Assembly (NCBI GenBank): GCA_946480885.1
Contig: CAMLLK010000071.1
Span: 1-6,122, forward strand
DNA from: an uncultured Thermoproteales archaeon
GTDB lineage: Archaea > Thermoproteota > Thermoprotei > Thermoproteales > Thermoproteaceae
Direction of reading: 5' to 3'
Length of the DNA: 6,122 bases
Shown: piece by piece, positions 1-5,343 of the stretch
Layout of the letters: each line of letters begins with the position of its first letter
Position numbering within the stretch: position 1 is the first letter of the stretch
Notes under the pieces: model-generated
Told to the model about the DNA's origin: nothing
The model's input: only the letters and a program-made list of their open reading frames with translations
The model's database searches: none
Position numbers and translations under genes: made by a program

Positions 1-263
1 TCTCTTGTTTGTTGAACCCAGAAAAACGCTTCGTCGTGGCCGCATTTGGGACAACCTCTAGTCTTGACTCTAGGGAGGTTTGTGGAGTTCTCTGATATAA
101 CTACAATCTGGTTTTTTGCCTCTACTGCAGTTTTTGACTGATATCTATTTTTCACATCTTGAGAAATCTCTTCCTCATAGCCACACTTAGGACATCTCAA
201 AACTGACCTATCTCCTTTCTTTACAGGTAGCATTAAGCTTTTATCATTTGGACAGAATTTCAC
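1..263 (-). CDS. tfs: Transcription factor S (TFS, archaeal TFIIS-like cleavage factor), 3' end outside window
   Basis: The minus strand reads from a GTG at 261-263 through 87 codons to the window edge without a stop, beginning MKFCPNDKSLMLPVKK. The layout is that of archaeal TFS, which stimulates RNA cleavage by backtracked RNA polymerase: an N-terminal zinc ribbon (residues 4-27), a linker, then the first half of the C-terminal TFIIS-type ribbon (RGCPKCGHDEAFFWVQQTR, about residues 69-87). The catalytic acidic loop and last cysteine pair lie beyond the edge. The second cysteine of the N-terminal ribbon is replaced: C4-P-N-D7 instead of C-x2-C, while C24 and C27 are kept. The GTG start is supported by a TATA box centred about 21 bases upstream, which suggests a leaderless mRNA. 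The gene diverges from the S19e gene. Family assignment is firm; use of Asp7 as a zinc ligand is inference. Confidence 0.93.
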   Translation of the reverse strand, partial: MKFCPNDKSLMLPVKKGDRSVLRCPKCGYEEEISQDVKNRYQSKTAVEAKNQIVVISENSTNLPRVKTRGCPKCGHDEAFFWVQQTR

Positions 264-278
264 AGAGGGTGGGAAGAC

Positions 279-290
279 TTTATATATAAA
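279..290 (-). promoter_or_regulatory. Palindromic TATA box of the TFS promoter
   Basis: TTTATATATAAA is a perfect 12-base palindrome centred about 21 bases upstream of the TFS GTG, the distance expected for a leaderless archaeal transcript. Because it is symmetric it could also recruit TBP for the plus strand, although S19e has its own closer TATA-like element. Confidence 0.7.
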
Positions 291-305
291 CTTGCTAGCT
301 AAAAT

Positions 306-314
306 CTTATAAAG
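306..314 (+). promoter_or_regulatory. TATA box of the S19e-PDCD5 operon
   Basis: CTTATAAAG is centred about 23 bases before the GTG at 333, the same spacing as the other promoters in the window. It is preceded by an A-rich stretch (TAAAAT) that could serve as BRE. It predicts transcription starting at or next to the start codon. Confidence 0.6.
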
Positions 315-332
315 GGGGTCTATGGATATCAC

Positions 333-809
333 GTGACTTCAGTAAAGGAAGTGCCGGCAGATATGTTGATAACAGAGTTAGCGAGGTATTTAAAAGAAAA
401 CGTACCTCAAGTAAAGCCTCCCGTATGGGCGCCTTTTGTGAAGACTGGGGCAAATAAGGAGAGGCCCCCCATGAGCCAAGACTGGTGGTATGTGAGAGCC
501 GCCTCTGTTTTAAGAAAAATTTATCTTAACGGGCCCGTGGGTGTTGGGGCATTGAGAACTGCCTACAGCTATAGGGCTAAGACTGGCGATAAGACAAGAC
601 CTGAGAGGACGAGAAAAGCCGGGGGCGCGATTATTCGAAAAATTTTACAACAATTAGAACAGGCGGGTTACGTCGCCAAGACTAAACAAGGCCGTGTGAT
701 AACCCCAGAGGGGAGGTCTCTCTTAGATAGAATAGCTGCAAAGATTGCGAAAGAATTAACAAAGACCCGGCCGGAGTTGGCGAAGTATTTCGCCACGCCT
801 AAAGAGTAA
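333..809 (+). CDS. rps19e: 30S ribosomal protein S19e
   Basis: A 158-residue protein, the usual length for S19e, an archaeal/eukaryotic small-subunit protein of the 30S head with a winged-helix-like fold that has no bacterial counterpart. Recognisable family stretches are [20 protein letters not shown] (51-70), the following LRTAYS (74-79), the basic [20 protein letters not shown] segment (83-102), and QLEQAGYV then [13 protein letters not shown] (107-132). The start is a GTG: an in-frame stop lies at 300-302 with no ATG between, and the nearby ATG at 322 is in another frame. The stop and the next start share one base (TAATG), so it is probably cotranscribed and translationally coupled with the PDCD5-like gene. 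S19e followed by PDCD5 and L39e is a common archaeal order. Confidence 0.97.
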   Translation: MTSVKEVPADMLITELARYLKENVPQVKPPVWAPFVKTGANKERPPMSQDWWYVRAASVLRKIYLNGPVGVGALRTAYSYRAKTGDKTRPERTRKAGGAIIRKILQQLEQAGYVAKTKQGRVITPEGRSLLDRIAAKIAKELTKTRPELAKYFATPKE

Positions 810-1138
810 TGGCTGAAGAAGTAGACGACAGAGAGTTAGAAGAACTACGTAGGAAGAAAATAGAAGAGTTACAGAAAAAAGCTGAGCTTGAGAGACAGGC
901 TCAAATAGCTGCGGCTCAGAGAAGAGCCGCTTTGAAGAGGATTTTGACGCCCGAGGCTCTGGCGAGACTTGACAATATCCGAATAGTGAGGCCCGAGGTT
1001 GCAAGCGCAATAGAGCAACAGTTAATAACTCTAGCTTCCTCTGGACGTATAAAAATTCCAATAGACGACGAGACGTTGAAAGAAATTCTCCGCGCTATAT
1101 ATAACCAAGGAAAAAAAGAGTATAGGTTCAGGCTATAA
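809..1138 (+). CDS. DNA-binding protein of the PDCD5 (TFAR19) family
   Basis: A 109-residue protein with the layout of the PDCD5 family: a long, strongly charged N-terminal helix (about residues 1-45, rich in E, R, K and A, likely coiled or partly free in solution) and a compact helical core (about 46-109: [20 protein letters not shown], then [26 protein letters not shown]). Archaeal members are annotated as DNA-binding proteins; their cellular role is not settled, though they are nearly always linked to ribosomal protein genes as here. The ATG overlaps the S19e stop by one base and no strong Shine-Dalgarno is visible, so re-initiation by terminating ribosomes is likely. A T6 run follows directly after the stop. 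No alternative family fits. Confidence 0.95.
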   Translation: MAEEVDDRELEELRRKKIEELQKKAELERQAQIAAAQRRAALKRILTPEALARLDNIRIVRPEVASAIEQQLITLASSGRIKIPIDDETLKEILRAIYNQGKKEYRFRL

Positions 1139-1144
1139 TTTTTT
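1139..1144 (+). terminator. T-run after PDCD5, possible transcription terminator
   Basis: Six T residues directly after the PDCD5 stop could terminate the S19e-PDCD5 transcript, as short T-runs do in archaea. They overlap the L39e TATA element, so the T-run may simply be part of that promoter. Confidence 0.3.
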
Positions 1145-1147
1145 AAA
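1142..1147 (+). promoter_or_regulatory. TATA-like element for L39e
   Basis: TTTAAA is centred about 22 bases before the L39e ATG in the 28-base gap after PDCD5. The spacing matches the other leaderless promoters here, so L39e can be transcribed apart from the operon upstream. Confidence 0.55.
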
Positions 1148-1166
1148 AGTGTCTATTTGAACACCT

Positions 1167-1322
1167 ATGGCTCGCAACAAACCTCTTGGGAAAAAACTAA
1201 GGCTGGCGGCTGCTCTTAACTCTAATAGAAACCCGCCCGTCTGGGTGGTGGTGAAGACAAAGAGGAGAGTTATAAGGTCGCCTACGCGTAGACACTGGAG
1301 AAGGACTAAACTCAAGGCCTAG
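1167..1322 (+). CDS. rpl39e: 50S ribosomal protein L39e
   Basis: A 51-residue, highly basic protein starting [18 protein letters not shown], the exact usual length and pattern of L39e. Family signatures are [16 protein letters not shown] (about residues 21-36) and the terminal [12 protein letters not shown]39e is an extended protein without a folded core that lines the exit tunnel of archaeal and eukaryotic large subunits. The ATG is preceded by a TATA-like element at leaderless distance and no Shine-Dalgarno is apparent. The last 11 bases, including the stop codon, overlap the 3' end of the convergent GGGP synthase gene. In many archaea L39e is followed by L31e and eIF6 on the same strand; here it is followed by a convergent gene instead. 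Confidence 0.96.
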   Translation: MARNKPLGKKLRLAAALNSNRNPPVWVVVKTKRRVIRSPTRRHWRRTKLKA

Positions 1323-2034
1323 ATTTAATCGCTTTGATAATTTCTTCGAGTTTTTCTGGACGCTCTTCTGCTATTGTACCTGTGACAATAACATTTGGTT
1401 TTTCTCTTGCTATTAAACTTGCCGCTTCTCGATTTCTAATACCTCCACCTACTATCAACACTCTTGGAAAGACAGATCTCACAGCTCTTACTAACTCAGG
1501 TGTAGGGGGCTGGGGGGCGCCGCTCCCAGCCTCTATATAAACCGCTTTGAATCCTATGTAATTAGCCGCTAAGGCGTAGGCCGCCGCGATGTCCGGCCTA
1601 GTAAGTGGAACGGGTTTACTCATAGAGACATAGCCGGCGGCTCCTCCGTCGCCGACTATAATATATGCCGTTGAGATAACTTCGAGTTTGGGGTAGTGTT
1701 TAGCTATTAAAACAGCGCCTTGTACCTGTGCCCCAATTATAAAATATGGATCTAGTGAATTCAAGACGCTGAGGAATAACACTGCGTCTGCCTCCTCAGT
1801 TAATTGCGTAGGAGAACCTGGAAAAATCAATATAGGGATGTTTGAAATAGTTTTGATATCTTTAATTACTCTAGACATCTGACTCTCTCTAATTCCCAGA
1901 GACCCCCCTATTAAAATGCCGTCTGTACCAGCTTCAATTGCTCTACGCGCAATTTTTAGATAATCTACAGATTTGTCCGGGTCTATTAAAGTAAAATGCT
2001 TAACCCCCTCTAATAAATACTCATATATTTTCAT
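1312..2034 (-). CDS. Geranylgeranylglyceryl phosphate synthase
   Basis: This enzyme makes the first ether bond of archaeal membrane lipids, joining geranylgeranyl diphosphate to sn-glycerol-1-phosphate with Mg2+. From the ATG chosen here it has 240 residues forming a TIM barrel. Signatures are HFTLIDPDK (13-21, metal/phosphate end), GGSLG (43-47), [20 protein letters not shown] (71-90), [11 protein letters not shown] (166-176) and the phosphate-binding loops VGGGIR (195-200) and VTGTI (217-221). The frame can also start at GTG 2049 or ATG 2043, adding five or three residues; ATG 2034 was preferred because GGAG lies nine bases before it and [10 protein letters not shown] resembles the usual family N-terminus. 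All starts overlap the upstream Elf1 gene, implying coupled translation in a two-gene operon. The 3' end overlaps L39e on the other strand. Confidence 0.95.
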   Translation of the reverse strand: MKIYEYLLEGVKHFTLIDPDKSVDYLKIARRAIEAGTDGILIGGSLGIRESQMSRVIKDIKTISNIPILIFPGSPTQLTEEADAVLFLSVLNSLDPYFIIGAQVQGAVLIAKHYPKLEVISTAYIIVGDGGAAGYVSMSKPVPLTRPDIAAAYALAANYIGFKAVYIEAGSGAPQPPTPELVRAVRSVFPRVLIVGGGIRNREAASLIAREKPNVIVTGTIAEERPEKLEEIIKAIKSRP

Positions 2035-2293
2035 CTCTTCCATCTCCACTTGGAGCCGTTATCTTGCCCTCTAGATAAAGGTCTACAAATGCATTGTAGT
2101 AATCCACAGACATCCACCCAGGCCTCTCTTGAAATATATGACTTAATCCACAGTTGCCACATATCACTAAATAACCGTCTTCAGATTTTTTGACTGATAC
2201 CAACTGAGCCCCACAGTGAGGACATGTGAAGATTTTAGGCAGAGTTTTCTTAGGCTTTAGTATAACTTTTCTCCTCTTTCTTCTCTTGCCCAT
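2021..2293 (-). CDS. Elf1-family transcription elongation factor (zinc ribbon)
   Basis: A 90-residue protein starting with a basic tail MGKRRKRRK, followed by a four-cysteine zinc ribbon (C24-P-H-C27 and C45-G-N-C48) and the motif [15 protein letters not shown] (63-77), which matches the family's typical VDVYSDWIDACE-like segment. This is the layout of Elf1/Elof1, a small factor that binds near the downstream DNA channel of RNA polymerase during elongation. The ATG lies 24 bases from a strong TATA box, indicating a leaderless mRNA. The C-terminal tail (about 78-90) is acidic and polar, and its coding sequence overlaps the start of the GGGP synthase gene. A generic zinc-ribbon protein is the alternative, but tail, spacing and conserved VDxY motif fit Elf1. 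Confidence 0.85.
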   Translation of the reverse strand: MGKRRKRRKVILKPKKTLPKIFTCPHCGAQLVSVKKSEDGYLVICGNCGLSHIFQERPGWMSVDYYNAFVDLYLEGKITAPSGDGRDENI

Positions 2294-2312
2294 ACGGCCT
2301 ACTGTAGGACAA

Positions 2313-2320
2313 TTTATAAA
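2313..2320 (-). promoter_or_regulatory. TATA box of the Elf1-GGGPS operon
   Basis: TTTATAAA, inside a 20-base stretch with a single G/C, is centred about 23 bases upstream of the Elf1 ATG. It is a strong leaderless-type archaeal promoter. Confidence 0.75.
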
Positions 2321-2326
2321 TATAAA

Positions 2327-2381
2327 AATCAGCCATAGCGCCTCCGGTCATCTATCACCGTAACCCTGACGGCATCACTGC
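2327..2381 (-). ncRNA. Candidate C/D box-like small RNA upstream of Elf1
   Basis: Bases 2333-2382 are 60% G+C, inside flanks of about 5-10% G+C, which in hyperthermophiles often marks a structured RNA. On the minus strand there is a C-like box GTGATGC (2372-2378, one mismatch to RUGAUGA), a possible D' box GTGA (2355-2358), a C'-like TAGATGA (2348-2354) and a perfect D box CTGA (2329-2332), followed by T5. From C to D is 50 bases, the normal archaeal size. Candidate guides are 13 bases (2359-2371) and 15 bases (2333-2347); I could not recognise their targets. A TATA-like AAAATATC lies about 24 bases before the predicted 5' end. Weak points are the imperfect C and C' boxes and no spacer between D' and C'. 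Confidence 0.38.
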
Positions 2382-2397
2382 GTTTATTTATGAATAA

Positions 2398-2405
2398 TTT
2401 AAGAT
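2398..2405 (+). promoter_or_regulatory. TATA-like element for moeA
   Basis: TTTAAGAT is centred about 25 bases before the moeA ATG. The surrounding AT-rich block (2383-2420) could also supply the promoter of the RNA candidate on the opposite strand. Confidence 0.5.
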
Positions 2406-2426
2406 ATTTTTTGTATATCTACTACT

Positions 2427-3662
2427 ATGCGGTATTTAACGGGTCTTAACCCAATATCGAAAGTGGCCGACATTTTACCTCAAGTTAGAAAAATTGAAGA
2501 CGTTGTGAAAATAGCCACGTGGGACGCCACTTGGCACGTAGTTGCTAAAGACGTCGTTGCGCCGCATGACTATCCCCCAATGCCACGGGCCGCTTACGAC
2601 GGATATGCTGTAAATTCAGAAGACACGCCAGGCATTTTTAGAATAGTTGGCACTGTATTAGTTGGCCAATATAGAAGAGATCTAAAATTGAACAAAGGCG
2701 AGACTGTTTACGTAACAGTGGGGGCGTTCCTCCCAGAGGGGACAGACGCTGTGGTGCCAGAAGAAGCTGTGAAAAAAGAGGGCGAGGTCGTAGTCGTAGA
2801 TAAAAAATTTGAAAACTTCGCCAACGTAGACCCCCCGGGGTCGTATATACGTAAAGGTACAGTTATGGCAAGACAAGGCACTGTACTCACGCCGTTTGAT
2901 ATAGTGGGTATGTTAGACGTAGGAATCACCACTGTTTATGTATATCGAAGACTTAAAATCGGCATTATAGCCACTGGGGATGAGTTAATTACTCCGCCTA
3001 TAGACCCAGAGGTCGCCACTGAGCTTGTACTAAGAGGCAAAGTTATAGAGTCCACGGGATCACTCGTCTCTTGGTACATAGAGACGTTTATGCCATATGT
3101 AGAAGTTGTAGAAAAAGTAGTCACGGGCGATAAACATGAAGAAGTTAAAAAATACGTAGACAAATTCTTAAAAGACTACGACGCAGTTATAATTACAGGC
3201 GGGGCAGGGCCGAGTGAAATAGACCATTTTTATAAACTTGGATATGGCGGATTGAGAGGATTTAGGATGAGGCCCGGGAGGCCCACTAGTGTGGCTGTGG
3301 TGAATGGAAAGCCTATATTTGGACTGTCTGGCTATCCCATCAGCGCTCTACACGGCGTTATTAGAATTGTTGAACCGGTCCTACGCCATATGGCTAATGT
3401 GTCTAGGAGTCCAAGCCACGATTGGCTATACGCAGTAGTGACACAAGATGTACAAGGCGAATTGGCTCAAGTGGTGAGAGTAAGACTAGAGGCCAGCGAG
3501 GGGGAGCTCTACGCAATACCCATAAAGGCAAAACACCATAGTTTTACAGAAGCCGATACATGCGGCATTGCCCTAATCCCACCCGGGGGGGTAAAGAAAG
3601 GAGACGTAGTGTTAGTGCTCTCTTTTAGAGAGGTAAAGAGACTAGGCCCTGCACCTACTTAA
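2427..3662 (+). CDS. moeA: MoeA-family molybdopterin/tungstopterin molybdenumtransferase
   Basis: A 411-residue protein of usual MoeA length. The family inserts molybdate (in hyperthermophiles often tungstate) into adenylylated pterin in the last step of cofactor synthesis. Visible motifs are MPRAAYDGYAV (52-62, with conserved D58), GAFLPEGTDAVVPEEAV (99-115), SYIRKGTVMARQGTVLTPFDIVGMLDVGI (139-167), the MoCF-fold ATGDEL (182-187), ITGGAGPSEIDHF (256-268), RMRPGRPTSVAV (280-291) and FGLSGYPISAL (298-308), then the C-terminal beta domain (about 335-405). Several motifs deviate from textbook MoeA: GGAGPSEID for GGVSVGxxD, SGYP for PGNP and ESTG where DSN is usual. It may be one of the divergent MoeA paralogs common in archaea. 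It is transcribed alone from a leaderless-type promoter, and its last 21 bases overlap the convergent phosphoribosyltransferase gene. Confidence 0.93.
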   Translation: MRYLTGLNPISKVADILPQVRKIEDVVKIATWDATWHVVAKDVVAPHDYPPMPRAAYDGYAVNSEDTPGIFRIVGTVLVGQYRRDLKLNKGETVYVTVGAFLPEGTDAVVPEEAVKKEGEVVVVDKKFENFANVDPPGSYIRKGTVMARQGTVLTPFDIVGMLDVGITTVYVYRRLKIGIIATGDELITPPIDPEVATELVLRGKVIESTGSLVSWYIETFMPYVEVVEKVVTGDKHEEVKKYVDKFLKDYDAVIITGGAGPSEIDHFYKLGYGGLRGFRMRPGRPTSVAVVNGKPIFGLSGYPISALHGVIRIVEPVLRHMANVSRSPSHDWLYAVVTQDVQGELAQVVRVRLEASEGELYAIPIKAKHHSFTEADTCGIALIPPGGVKKGDVVLVLSFREVKRLGPAPT

Positions 3663-4334
3663 AGTAACTACGCCACGACGGGCTAAAAGATCTAAAGCAT
3701 ATAGTATATACCCAAATCTCTTCTCCACGTAGTCTTCTCCATACCACTCAATGTGACTATGGACTAATTCATCTAGACACCACTCCTTCCTCCCCACCTC
3801 TTTTACAATCTTCATTATGAAGCCGATTGCGTCCTCTACGGCGTTCCACTGGTATGCGAACCAAACCCATTCTTTGACCTCAATTGCGTAGTAATCTGGT
3901 ATGAATTTTGCTACGCTTGTAATAACTTGTAAAGCCGCCGTCTTGACCTCTTTCGGATTACAACACTGTTCTACAGTTTTCTTAGCTAGTTCTACACTGT
4001 CGCCAGTGTCTACAATGTCGTCTACTATCAAGACTTTCTTTCCGCTCAGGTCTACATTAAGTGGATATTTGACATAGGCCCGTTCTGCCACCTCCGCCGC
4101 GGTTGGCCAATGTACTACTTGAATACTTAGAAGTTCATTCACACCTAGCCAGTCACATAATAATCTAGCGGGGACATAGCCGCCGCGGGCAATAGCCACT
4201 ATTACATCAGGCTGCCAATTACTCTCTCTAATTTTAACAGCTAACTTTTTACTCCATTCAACTATTTCATCAAATGTCACTACTTTTACGGGGATCTTCG
4301 GCACATCTCTCAACACAAGGTAATTTATATACAT
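3642..4334 (-). CDS. Purine-type phosphoribosyltransferase (hypoxanthine/xanthine-guanine class)
   Basis: The PRPP-binding signature VLIVDDIVDTGDS (102-114 counted from the ATG at 4334) and the upstream VIVAIARGGYVPARLL (44-59) identify a type I phosphoribosyltransferase, which joins a purine base to PRPP in salvage. VTFDEIVEWSKKLAVKI and SIQVVHWPTAAEV fit the archaeal Gpt-like branch; the exact base is not readable from sequence. The core ends near residue 180, and about 50 further residues (EWCLDELVHSHIEWYGEDYV onward) form an extension, possibly helical. The frame is open from TTG 4346; ATG 4334 sits two bases after the upstream gene's stop. A TATA box just inside this start and a GTG at 4304 make a shorter form of 220 residues equally or more likely. 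The 3' end overlaps moeA. Confidence 0.88.
   Translation of the reverse strand: MYINYLVLRDVPKIPVKVVTFDEIVEWSKKLAVKIRESNWQPDVIVAIARGGYVPARLLCDWLGVNELLSIQVVHWPTAAEVAERAYVKYPLNVDLSGKKVLIVDDIVDTGDSVELAKKTVEQCCNPKEVKTAALQVITSVAKFIPDYYAIEVKEWVWFAYQWNAVEDAIGFIMKIVKEVGRKEWCLDELVHSHIEWYGEDYVEKRFGYILYALDLLARRGVVTLSRCRA
4324..4331 (-). promoter_or_regulatory. TATA box inside the annotated start of the phosphoribosyltransferase gene
   Basis: TATATAAA lies directly after the ATG at 4334 and is centred about 23 bases before an in-frame GTG at 4302-4304. This matches the leaderless spacing of the other genes here and points to a separate transcript starting at that GTG. Confidence 0.5.
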
Positions 4335-4336
4335 TC

Positions 4337-5317
4337 CTACTGACAAGGCTCTATTGCAAAAAACGGACTTCCATAATCTTTACATTTAACTAAACTCTTA
4401 AATTCAAAATCCCATGTTCTAACTATACCACACGAAATCTCTTTACATATATTAAACATAAAATTACCAACTACACACTTAACGTCCTCGCAAGAGGCAT
4501 ATATATCTCTCTTCCTGCCGCCGTCTGTCATCATATTTATATTACCTATCGACAGATATAGACCAGCAACATTCATCGCCACGAGCCAGCGCCCCATTAG
4601 CCTCACGACGAGGTAGGGAGTAGCTCGAAGAATTCCCAAATCTATAGCAACACCACCTGGCAGCACCACGGGGTCAAGTGCTGAATATAAGCCAAATAGA
4701 AGTAGCCAACTGTCTCTATTGTAGTTAAGTCTCCACTTCAAAGCGCTGTAGATGCCATAACGTAGTGCAATGGCAAAGCCTAGCCAATTTTTTTCAATAA
4801 GTTCTATAGCCTCTGAAAATTTTACCAACCCTAACAACGCGGCTGTCTCTTTTGAAAACGTAGGGGGCTTAAAGACTTTCCTCTGTCTCTCTCCTCTAGA
4901 TATTTGGATATTTATTATATCTCTACAACGTCGAGGAGCCCTCGGCGACTTCCCATAGTATATATCCCAGAGGTGTGGCCCTCCTTTAACTAAGGCGTAT
5001 AAATATTCAGCTAGACAGTTTCCTTCATTTAAAGCCGTAGTGGCGTAGAGCTCTGAGACTCTTAGCTCTTCGCCTAGGCCCTCTACAAATGCTTCTCTAT
5101 AGAAAAACCTAGGAAGCTCTCTGGGGCCTCCGCAGAGGTATACCCCCCCAATTTTTACTGGACACTTTAAAGCTCTTCTAAAAACTACAAGTCGTCTATC
5201 TATATACAATCCATCTCGCTTTATTTCAACTAAGCCAGTGTATCTACTCTCGCCTAGTTGAATCTTATTATCTTCGACGTAAAGCACTCTATTGGGCGAG
5301 AGCTTTACTTCTAGCAC
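4337..5317 (-). CDS. Unrecognised cysteine-rich protein, possibly Thermoproteales-specific
   Basis: I do not recognise this 326-residue protein. The GTG start at 5317 is backed by a TATA box centred about 23 bases upstream. The N-terminal third (1-80) looks beta-rich, with a repeated hydrophobic/charged alternation (MLEVKLSPNRVLYVEDNKIQ). The middle (about 90-240) is more helical, and 205-260 is quite hydrophobic, but there is no signal peptide and no clear membrane helix, so it is probably cytoplasmic. It has ten cysteines, six of them in the last 51 residues (276, 281, 291, 296, 312, 325) with irregular spacing unlike a standard zinc ribbon; disulfides are plausible, since cytosolic disulfides are common in Pyrobaculum relatives. 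It ends two bases before the phosphoribosyltransferase ATG. Composition matches its neighbours, with no sign of recent transfer. Confidence 0.8.
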   Translation of the reverse strand: MLEVKLSPNRVLYVEDNKIQLGESRYTGLVEIKRDGLYIDRRLVVFRRALKCPVKIGGVYLCGGPRELPRFFYREAFVEGLGEELRVSELYATTALNEGNCLAEYLYALVKGGPHLWDIYYGKSPRAPRRCRDIINIQISRGERQRKVFKPPTFSKETAALLGLVKFSEAIELIEKNWLGFAIALRYGIYSALKWRLNYNRDSWLLLFGLYSALDPVVLPGGVAIDLGILRATPYLVVRLMGRWLVAMNVAGLYLSIGNINMMTDGGRKRDIYASCEDVKCVVGNFMFNICKEISCGIVRTWDFEFKSLVKCKDYGSPFFAIEPCQ

Positions 5318-5335
5318 ATGATGTTGACAATAGAG

Positions 5336-5343
5336 TTTTTATA
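5336..5343 (-). promoter_or_regulatory. TATA box of the cysteine-rich protein gene
   Basis: TATAAAAA on the minus strand is centred about 23 bases before the GTG at 5317. It begins at the last base of the predicted guide RNA, so RNA gene and promoter abut. Confidence 0.65.

Noticed and set aside
294..300. GCTAGCT palindromic motif between TFS and S19e as a possible operator
   Set aside because: It is a single short palindrome with no second copy in the window, so chance cannot be excluded.
322..336. A four-codon upstream frame (ATG GAT ATC ACG TGA) after GGGGGT, its stop overlapping the S19e GTG
   Set aside because: The proximal TATA box predicts transcription starting near 333, so this frame would usually not be in the mRNA. 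It would matter only for transcripts from the palindromic TATA at 279-290.
756..1061. Open minus-strand frame opposite S19e and PDCD5
   Set aside because: It lies opposite two clearly real genes, has low-complexity Leu/Arg-rich composition and no promoter or family resemblance.
2682..3163. Three open minus-strand frames opposite moeA
   Set aside because: They are shadows of a strongly conserved gene, with Ser/Thr/Val-rich composition typical of antisense frames.
4528..4534. Perfect C box ATGATGA on the minus strand inside the cysteine-rich protein gene
   Set aside because: No CTGA D box follows within about 60 bases and the sequence is explained as coding.
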